In this document: positions 1-4,994 of the stretch, piece after piece
Position numbering within the stretch: the stretch's first letter is position 1
How the letters are laid out: every line of letters begins with the position of its first letter
IMG/VR virus record: IMGVR_UViG_3300010148_003001
Location: 1 to 21,940 of that record
Source of the DNA: a virus
Reading direction: 5' to 3' (one strand)
DNA: 21,940 nt
Program-made: the position numbers and the translations under genes
The notes under the pieces: model-generated
Database searches by the model: none
What the model saw: only the letters and a program-made list of their open reading frames with translations
Told to the model about the DNA's origin: nothing

Positions 1-162
1 ATTGCTTGTAGTTAGATCCCAGTTCATACCGTATGCTTTGTTGCAAAGCTGACGAAACGCTTTATTTTCATTGCCCGCTACCCTATTGGACGCTTGGTAT
101 TCAGCTTTAATTAAGCCTAGATCTTTAGCTTTAAGTTTTGAGTTTATTATTGATGTGTTCAT
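1..162 (-). CDS. Leftward gene of unknown function, 5' part only
   Basis: An ATG at 162-160 on the minus strand opens a frame with no stop through the left window edge, giving 54 visible codons. The peptide begins MNTSIINSKLKAKDLGLIKA and continues with charged, mostly polar residues (key pieces AEYQASNRVAG, NENKAFRQLCNKAYGMNWDL). There is no signal peptide or membrane segment. A good ribosome binding site, AAAGGGAG (178-171), sits 8 nt before the ATG. A sigma70-like promoter and a dyad lie upstream. I do not recognise the family. Because it diverges from the late genes and has its own promoter and operator-like site, it is probably the first gene of an early or regulatory leftward operon; this is inferred from position only. 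The frame, start and binding site are read directly; the function is unknown. Confidence 0.7.
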   Translation of the reverse strand, partial: MNTSIINSKLKAKDLGLIKAEYQASNRVAGNENKAFRQLCNKAYGMNWDLTTSN

Positions 163-191
163 TTGGTTTACTCCCTTTGAACTTGTTTTTA

Positions 192-209
192 GTTGTAAAA
201 ATTTACAAC
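192..209. promoter_or_regulatory. 18-bp dyad, candidate operator in the leader of the leftward gene
   Basis: GTTGTAAA (192-199) and TTTACAAC (202-209) form a perfect 8-bp inverted repeat with a 2-bp centre. It lies between the predicted start site of the leftward promoter (about 214) and the ribosome binding site (178-171). Its size and place fit a dimeric repressor operator. As RNA it could instead form a small AU-rich hairpin in the leader. No protein that binds it is visible in the window. Confidence 0.45.
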
Positions 210-220
210 CGTTAAAGTAA

Positions 221-249
221 AGTCTACATGAAGGTTCAAAGCTGGTCAA
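221..249 (-). promoter_or_regulatory. Leftward sigma70-like promoter for the edge gene
   Basis: On the minus strand TTGACC (249-244) is followed after 17 nt by TAGACT (226-221). This matches the consensus at 5 of 6 and 4 of 6 positions with ideal spacing. Predicted transcription starts near 214, leaving a leader of about 50 nt before the ATG at 162. No other start signal of similar quality was seen directly upstream of this gene. Confidence 0.5.
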
Positions 250-375
250 ATATTATCAATAAAATATTAGAATTAGGTTTAAAATTCCTTGTAACCAACT
301 CAAACATTTATAAGAGTTCATCTATGGAAGGGAGATTTTTTTAGCTTTAAACTTAGTTCTGATAGCGTTGAACGG

Positions 376-460
376 TGCGGTAGGTTTAATCTAGCTTTGC
401 GGTAGGTTTAAAAATATTATTACGTACGTATGCCGTATATTTTACCGCCGATAGACCGCC
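376..460. repeat. Repeated GCGGT-type sites, including two 13-bp direct repeats
   Basis: The 13-mer TGCGGTAGGTTTA occurs twice, at 376-388 and 398-410, exactly 22 bp apart (about two helical turns). The inverted core ACCGCC occurs at 444-449 and 455-460, 11 bp apart (about one turn). A separate 9-mer AGCGTTGAA is present at 364-372 and again at 493-501, each soon followed by CGGT. Same-face spacing in a noncoding control region suggests cooperative protein binding, such as repressor, activator or origin iterons. This is inference; the repeats themselves are read directly. Confidence 0.5.
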
Positions 461-540
461 ATCATTATGTAGAATGTGTATGTAGTACCCAGAGCGTTGA
501 AATACGGTACGGAGGGGGTAGTTCTTAGAAGGGGGAGATG
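411..540. other. Noncoding part of the control region, no gene seen
   Basis: I see no gene with a ribosome binding site here. It holds the palindrome TACGTACGTA (421-430), flanked by a weak AT-only inverted repeat (AAAATAT 411-417, ATATTTT 437-443), and possible TACCC/GGGTA pairing between 486-490 and 516-520. If the leftward transcript from 772 runs on, this stretch is its 3' part. No convincing factor-independent terminator for it was found. Confidence 0.4.
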
Positions 541-772
541 GTTTTAGATACACGCCGCCCCTTATAGGAGCGCTTTACTGTGCGTTCGTTGGTTATGCCT
601 CTTGCAAATATCGCTAACTTCCCTGACATTGGAGTATCGGTGTTCCCGTCCCTACACCACTCTGTTTGTCCTGGGGCATCGCTAGACCCCCAGTAGGAGT
701 AACCCTGCAGGTTTTGATCTTTTTGTAGTGACCTGGCTACCTGCTCCGTTACTGTGCGGTTACATTTGCCGT
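541..772 (-). ncRNA. Candidate structured noncoding RNA, leftward, about 230 nt
   Basis: The block is about 49% G+C by hand count, against roughly 27% in 181-240. On the leftward transcript it forms consecutive stem-loops. SL1 (753-698): AGUAAC and GCAGGU pair with ACCUGC and GUUACU around a 3x3 internal loop. Inside it, GGUC (733-730) can pair with GAUC (719-716). SL2 (693-671): CUGGGG with CCCCAG. SL3 (670-625): nested GACA/UGUC, GAGU/ACUC and GGUGU/ACACC. SL4 (585-552): ACGC/GCGU enclosing CGCUCC-UAUAA-GGGGCG. Two pairs are G-U on this strand but A-C mismatches on the other, which favours leftward RNA. A promoter at 808-779 predicts a start at 772. I match it to no known RNA family. It could also be a leader, or DNA-level signals such as a packaging site. 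The 3' end is uncertain. An 84-codon open frame without a usable start also crosses it. Confidence 0.5.
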
Positions 773-794
773 AAAAAAATTATATACTCATAAT
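766..794 (+). promoter_or_regulatory. Rightward promoter for the packaging/late operon
   Basis: TTGCCG (766-771) and CATAAT (789-794) are separated by 17 nt and match the sigma70 consensus at 4 of 6 and 5 of 6 positions. Transcription would start near 801, giving a leader of only about 16 nt that is mostly ribosome binding site. It overlaps the leftward promoter, so both cannot be occupied at once. No phage-type RNA polymerase promoter was recognised. Confidence 0.4.
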
Positions 795-808
795 AAATTA
801 TGCGTCAA
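779..808 (-). promoter_or_regulatory. Leftward promoter for the structured RNA block
   Basis: On the minus strand TTGACG (808-803) and a perfect TATAAT (784-779) are separated by 18 nt. Predicted start is an A at 772, right where the run of folded stems begins. The -35 box shares bases 807-808 with the ribosome binding site of the small terminase gene, and the spacer overlaps the rightward -10 box (789-794). It is among the best sigma70-like matches I found in the window. Confidence 0.55.
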
Positions 809-816
809 GGAGGAAT

Positions 817-1386
817 ATGACGTTAAGTAATATGCTAGCTAAGTCTAGCTCTGGTGTATCCGAGATAGAACGCAGGGTTCTTAAGGCGATACCTGAGTGG
901 AAGCTGTGGACTAGGCAACTAAAACAGGTATATATACTATTGCCTGTATTCGGTTCTAGTCTTGACGGACTCTCAGAGATATGTGATGAGTTTGGGTGGG
1001 ACATAGATAAGCTAGAAAAAAAAATTGAAAGGACTGCGTCCTTCAGCAAGAGACTAGCCGACTATAGAAATACTGGTGAGTACCCAATATTTCCTAGCAG
1101 TAAAAAATCAAGAATTAAAAAATCACATCTTGATACTGTTTATGCACATGAGTCTGCAGTCATAAGTTTTATGCACCTTGAGCGTGCAAAAGCGTCTGGT
1201 AGTGCGGGTGTTAACTTTGCACTTAAGATGATGGCACAAGGATACTTAGAGTTTATGGAGCCGATTAACAGCAGACCAGAGATTAAGTATTTTATGAATG
1301 ATAAACAACAACCAGGTATGGTGCAGGACAATAGCGATACACCATCACTTGATTACTCAGCGGACGGATTACCTAACTTTGAGTAA
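817..1386 (+). CDS. Terminase small subunit (probable)
   Basis: This 189-residue protein precedes the large terminase gene by one base, the usual place of the small subunit, which binds phage DNA at the packaging start and loads the large subunit. Residues about 48-82 (from SSLDGLSEICDEFGW through KKIERTASFSKRL) read like the helix-turn-helix DNA-binding domain of that family. A middle helical stretch (about 108-150) could oligomerise, and the tail from about 165 is acidic and disordered-looking. A near-perfect binding site, AAGGAGG (807-813), lies only 3 nt before the ATG, which is tight but acceptable; the next in-frame ATG (832) is too far. It is the first gene after the rightward promoter and, like its upstream neighbour, is richer in G+C than most of the window. 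The assignment rests on position, size and the helix-turn-helix look, not on a diagnostic motif. Confidence 0.75.
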   Translation: MTLSNMLAKSSSGVSEIERRVLKAIPEWKLWTRQLKQVYILLPVFGSSLDGLSEICDEFGWDIDKLEKKIERTASFSKRLADYRNTGEYPIFPSSKKSRIKKSHLDTVYAHESAVISFMHLERAKASGSAGVNFALKMMAQGYLEFMEPINSRPEIKYFMNDKQQPGMVQDNSDTPSLDYSADGLPNFE

Positions 1387-1387
1387 T

Positions 1388-2875
1388 ATGTACGAAGCCT
1401 ATCCCTGGCAAAAGGAGATGCATGAATCTAAAGCTAAAATTAAATTTGTACAAGCTGGAAGACGAGCAGGTAAAACTAGATCAGCTCTTCAGGAAGTATT
1501 ACACGTCATCAGACAAGCCAGTATCCAACCAGTCCAGTTCCCAGGAAAAAAAGAAAAGCTAACTGCAGAACAAGCAGGTCTTGTGCCACCAATACATATA
1601 TGGACAGTAGCGCCTACACGTGCGCAAATGTTACAGGTATGGAATGAGATGCAGGCATTTATTCCAAAACACATAGTTCGTAAAACAAGAACCAAAGCAC
1701 AAGCTGGTGGTAGAGGCGGAGGGTTTAAACAAGACGACCTTCATGTGTGGTTAGATTTAAAAGACGAGAAAGGCAACTGGTTACCTAACAGATGGAGACA
1801 ATCTGTATTTTGGGAACTAAAGTCTGCTGACAACCCAGAAGGACTTCAAACTGTAGGTCTTGATTTTCTACACATGGCGGAATCCCAAGACATCAAAGAA
1901 GCTGCGTGGAACAAGGTCAGACCTACACTTAACTCACCAGGAAGATTGGGTAGGGCTATTGTTGAGGGTGTTCCTCCAGATAGCACCCAGCATTGGTTTG
2001 CTAGGAACTACAAGATTGCAAAAGAAAACCCTTCGGATCGGCGTAGAGCTTTTCATGCATCCACCTTTGACAACCCCTACCTTACAGAAGAAGACAAATT
2101 AGAAATACAAGAAGAGAAAGCATCTTTGACTGAAGGTATATGGGATAGGTTCTATATGGCTAAGCAACCAGAAGGTGCAGGTAACTTTTTTAAAAATATA
2201 TCTAAAGCATACTCCCATGGCACATACGAAATGATTGGACCAGAAGATGGAAGAAGCTATGTAGCTGGTCTTGACTTGGGAAGAAACAACGATCCTACTG
2301 TGATGATTATAAAGGACAGGGTTTCAAGGCACTCAGTCACAGCAATAGAATTAATTAAGACAGACTGGACTTTGCAAGTAGAAACAATAAAAGCTGCTGC
2401 AGAAAAATGGGGCATTGAAGAAGTATATATGGACTCTACAGGATTGGGTGGTAAGTTTGGTGAAGATGTTTTATATCGTGAACTTATGGAGTTGTCTATT
2501 CCTGTTGTTGGATACAATTTTACTCCGCAAAAAAAATATCAATTATTTTTAGATTATGCTATATCTCTTGAAAAAGAGACTGTTGCATTTCCACAGAGTT
2601 GGGTTAAACTAATAAGTCAGTTAGAAGATATTGCTCATAGGGAAACATCTAACAGAGGGCATTCTTTTTATACTGTATCTGGTGCGAATGATGACTGGGT
2701 AGATGCTGAATGTTTGGCACTTATGGCTTGTGATCCTGCCATAGAAACAGGAGAACAATTTGCCATGCCTATGTCACGAAGAGGCATAAAGCCACTTAAT
2801 AATAACTACAATCAAAAGGGTGGTAGGATAATTCGCTGGAGACAGATGAGAAAAGAATTAGCTGAACAAGGATAA
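1388..2875 (+). CDS. terL: Terminase large subunit (ATPase and nuclease)
   Basis: This 495-residue motor pumps DNA into the procapsid and cuts the concatemer. The ATPase comes first: an adenine-binding Q motif YPWQ at 5-8, Walker A GRRAGKT at 24-30, and Walker B LDFLHMAE at 158-165 with the catalytic Glu165. The RNase H-like nuclease follows, with acidic residues in GLDLGRNNDP (Asp296), MDSTGLGG (Asp349) and NDDWVDAE (Asp435/436/439). Length and motif order fit the family. I start at 1388, not at the in-frame ATG 1298, because the longer form overlaps the small subunit gene by 89 nt with no family-like residues. The Q motif near residue 7 supports 1388. The binding site is weak, so translation may depend on the preceding gene ending one base earlier. 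The basic C-terminal tail (GGRIIRWRQMRKEL) may contact the portal or DNA. Confidence 0.97.
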   Translation: MYEAYPWQKEMHESKAKIKFVQAGRRAGKTRSALQEVLHVIRQASIQPVQFPGKKEKLTAEQAGLVPPIHIWTVAPTRAQMLQVWNEMQAFIPKHIVRKTRTKAQAGGRGGGFKQDDLHVWLDLKDEKGNWLPNRWRQSVFWELKSADNPEGLQTVGLDFLHMAESQDIKEAAWNKVRPTLNSPGRLGRAIVEGVPPDSTQHWFARNYKIAKENPSDRRRAFHASTFDNPYLTEEDKLEIQEEKASLTEGIWDRFYMAKQPEGAGNFFKNISKAYSHGTYEMIGPEDGRSYVAGLDLGRNNDPTVMIIKDRVSRHSVTAIELIKTDWTLQVETIKAAAEKWGIEEVYMDSTGLGGKFGEDVLYRELMELSIPVVGYNFTPQKKYQLFLDYAISLEKETVAFPQSWVKLISQLEDIAHRETSNRGHSFYTVSGANDDWVDAECLALMACDPAIETGEQFAMPMSRRGIKPLNNNYNQKGGRIIRWRQMRKELAEQG

Positions 2876-2878
2876 CCT

Positions 2879-4807
2879 ATGACAATGAATTATGGCGGTG
2901 GCGCTGGTGGTAGCGCAGACCCAAGAGAAGAAATAGCACGAGAAAGTGCAAACCCATTAGAAGAACCTTTACTATCTATTGATTGGGTAAAGTCAACACT
3001 AAATGCTAAAAGGTCTGAGTTTCAAGATTTTTTTGATAACTGTGAGGAAGCAGAAGATTTTTATTTATCAAACTTTGACTTTGATGTTCCAGAGACAGGA
3101 TCTCAGGTAAGACTTGGTACAGCACACTCAACAGTCAACACATTAGTAGCACACGTAACTCCGCAGTTTTTAGATATTTCAGTTCCGCCACCAGGACCAA
3201 AAGGTCAAGCAAGAGCAGAACTACTTGAGAAGTTTTTACGTGGTGCAAATCACATGCTTGAACAATTTTCCCCAACTCGTAGAGAAACAGCAAAACACAT
3301 GGCTTTATACGGGATTGCGTTTGAAAAAACAGAGTTTGCTGCAAACAGGTGGGACGATTTCCCAGAACCACCACAAGATGGTGATGATCAATCATACAGA
3401 GAACAATTACAAGATGTTTTAGACAGAAGAAATATTAACTGGCCAATAACTTCAACATGCATAAATCCAAAGATGATGGTATGGGATACCAACAATTTAC
3501 AAGAACCAAGATGGGTCATGCATTTTTATGAAATTGACGCATCATGGGTAAAAGCCCATTTCCCTTCATGGGAGGGTGCTGATGAGGGTACGGTAGAGTT
3601 TGTGGAAACCTGGACTCACAGTCAAGTGTGTTACATGGCGGATGGTAAGTTTGCATTAGAGCCAAAGCGACATGGCTACAAAACATTACCATTCACTATG
3701 TATTGGCCTCATACAGGTCTAATGACTGATGGCAACGAACCTTCTACATTATACAGAGGAATACTAAGTGGTAACTTTGAAATGCTTAGAGCAGAATCAA
3801 GGTTAGCTTCTCAGTATCTTGATATTGTTGGAAATGCTGCATGGCCTACAAGAGACTTCAGAGGACCTCCAGGAATTACTGAACAGGTCATGGAGCAGTA
3901 TGAAGAAACCCCTGGTGCAAAAAACTTCTTACCACAGAATGTACAGATAACGCAATCTGAGACACCTGATCCACCATCTTCAATCGTAGTTGCACAACAG
4001 ATGATGCAAAATGCAATAGAAGATAATACAGCACCAGCTGTATCAAGAGGTCAAAGACCAAAAGGTGCAGCATCTGGATATCATACTGCTGTACTAGCAG
4101 GTATAGCAGCACTTAACTTTGGTGCATATATTGAAGCGGCACAACGTGGGTTACAGGATAGAAACTCAATTATGTTACATATCATAGAAAATGTAATACA
4201 AGATAAAGTTACTGTGTTTGGTAAAACAGAAACAGGTCCACTTGATGCTATACTTAGACCAAATGATATAAGAGGTCATTACATGAATATTGTTCAGTTA
4301 ACACCTACATCGCCAGAAGAACAAGAAAGAAAACTTAACTTGTACAACAACTTATGGAGAACAGGATTTATTGATCAAGATTCAGCTTTGAGAAAAGCAG
4401 GTGTATCTAATGCACTTGAAGTAAGATCAAAACTATTAGCAGAACAATTCTTAAAGAGTCAACAAGTTCAACAAGTGTTACAAGGTGAAGCGGCAAGAAG
4501 GATACCTTTGTTGCAACAATTAGTTGAAGCTACTGGTGGAGCAACAGGTAGTGAAGCAAAACAGATAGCTGAAAATATACTTAATACGCAAGGACAGACG
4601 CAATTACCTAATGCAGGTAACTTTAGTTCTGTAAATCAACCACCTAGATCACCAGCTACAGAAGCAGGCAGGGTAGAAACAAATACTAGACCTGTAGTAC
4701 CTGGCAGTCTTAGAGAACAAGAATTAGTTGGCAGACAAATAGCCTCTCCTAGAACTGGTAACAGGAGAGTACCAACAGCTGATTTACCACCAGGACTAGG
4801 AAGATAA
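2879..4807 (+). CDS. Portal protein (head-tail connector)
   Basis: This 642-residue protein directly follows the large terminase, the standard place of the portal. The portal is a dodecameric ring at one capsid vertex through which DNA enters and leaves and to which the tail attaches. Readable parts fit a portal: an N-terminal helical segment (about 35-60), the stretch NTLVAHVTPQFLDI near 86-99, long helices around 120-153 (LLEKFLRGANHML, then RRETAKHMALYGIAFEKTEF), and a conserved-looking GQRPKGAASGYHTAVLAGIA near 390-410 before the predicted stem helices. The last 110 residues are rich in Gln, Pro and Arg, as in portals with a barrel or disordered tail. AAGGA (2868-2872) lies 6 nt before the ATG. 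The gene is 3 nt downstream of terL. No catalytic motif is expected. The call rests mainly on order, size and general look. Confidence 0.85.
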   Translation: MTMNYGGGAGGSADPREEIARESANPLEEPLLSIDWVKSTLNAKRSEFQDFFDNCEEAEDFYLSNFDFDVPETGSQVRLGTAHSTVNTLVAHVTPQFLDISVPPPGPKGQARAELLEKFLRGANHMLEQFSPTRRETAKHMALYGIAFEKTEFAANRWDDFPEPPQDGDDQSYREQLQDVLDRRNINWPITSTCINPKMMVWDTNNLQEPRWVMHFYEIDASWVKAHFPSWEGADEGTVEFVETWTHSQVCYMADGKFALEPKRHGYKTLPFTMYWPHTGLMTDGNEPSTLYRGILSGNFEMLRAESRLASQYLDIVGNAAWPTRDFRGPPGITEQVMEQYEETPGAKNFLPQNVQITQSETPDPPSSIVVAQQMMQNAIEDNTAPAVSRGQRPKGAASGYHTAVLAGIAALNFGAYIEAAQRGLQDRNSIMLHIIENVIQDKVTVFGKTETGPLDAILRPNDIRGHYMNIVQLTPTSPEEQERKLNLYNNLWRTGFIDQDSALRKAGVSNALEVRSKLLAEQFLKSQQVQQVLQGEAARRIPLLQQLVEATGGATGSEAKQIAENILNTQGQTQLPNAGNFSSVNQPPRSPATEAGRVETNTRPVVPGSLREQELVGRQIASPRTGNRRVPTADLPPGLGR

Positions 4808-4808
4808 A

Positions 4809-4994
4809 ATGGCAAAAAAGAAAGACAGTTCAATAGAGTTAGCATTTAACGAATTTGATACAGTAATAAATAACTTTTTTAAAGAAGCTACTGCAAGCTT
4901 AGAAGATTTAGATAAGCCTGCAGATCCAAAACAAAAAAAACAAACTACACAAACAAGGTTGCCGAAGATCAGCAACCCATTTAATATAAGATAA
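4809..4994 (+). CDS. Small basic protein, unknown function
   Basis: This 61-residue protein starts 1 nt after the portal stop. A purine-rich AGGAAG just upstream, at the end of the portal gene, serves as binding site. It begins MAKKKDSS, has one amphipathic helix in the middle (about 8-35, ELAFNEFDTVINNFFKEATASLEDL), then a Lys/Gln-rich tail ending KISNPFNIR. Its stop overlaps the next start as TAATG, so the two are translationally coupled. Small genes next to the portal are common in phages and may be assembly or connector factors, but nothing here is diagnostic. The tight coupling and AT-rich codons like its neighbours argue that it is real. Confidence 0.7.
   Translation: MAKKKDSSIELAFNEFDTVINNFFKEATASLEDLDKPADPKQKKQTTQTRLPKISNPFNIR

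Noticed and set aside
297-318. AACTC/GAGTT hairpin
   Set aside because: Only 5 bp with a 12-nt loop; expected by chance.
244-321. Leftward mini-ORFs of 21-23 codons starting at 321 and 306
   Set aside because: No binding sites, low-complexity AT-rich peptides, and overlap with the leftward promoter.
411-443. AT-only inverted repeat as a leftward terminator
   Set aside because: The stem has no G-C pairs and a 19-nt loop; too weak to call.
430-528. Rightward 32-codon ORF in the control region
   Set aside because: No binding site before the ATG, and it lies among repeats; length is within chance.
541-772. tRNA, tmRNA or known riboswitch in the structured block
   Set aside because: No T-arm consensus, acceptor end, tag-peptide reading frame or recognised riboswitch core was found on either strand.
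1298-1387. Longer start for the large terminase at ATG 1298
   Set aside because: It overlaps the small subunit gene by 89 nt, the extra 30 residues look out of frame, and the Q motif fits a start at 1388.
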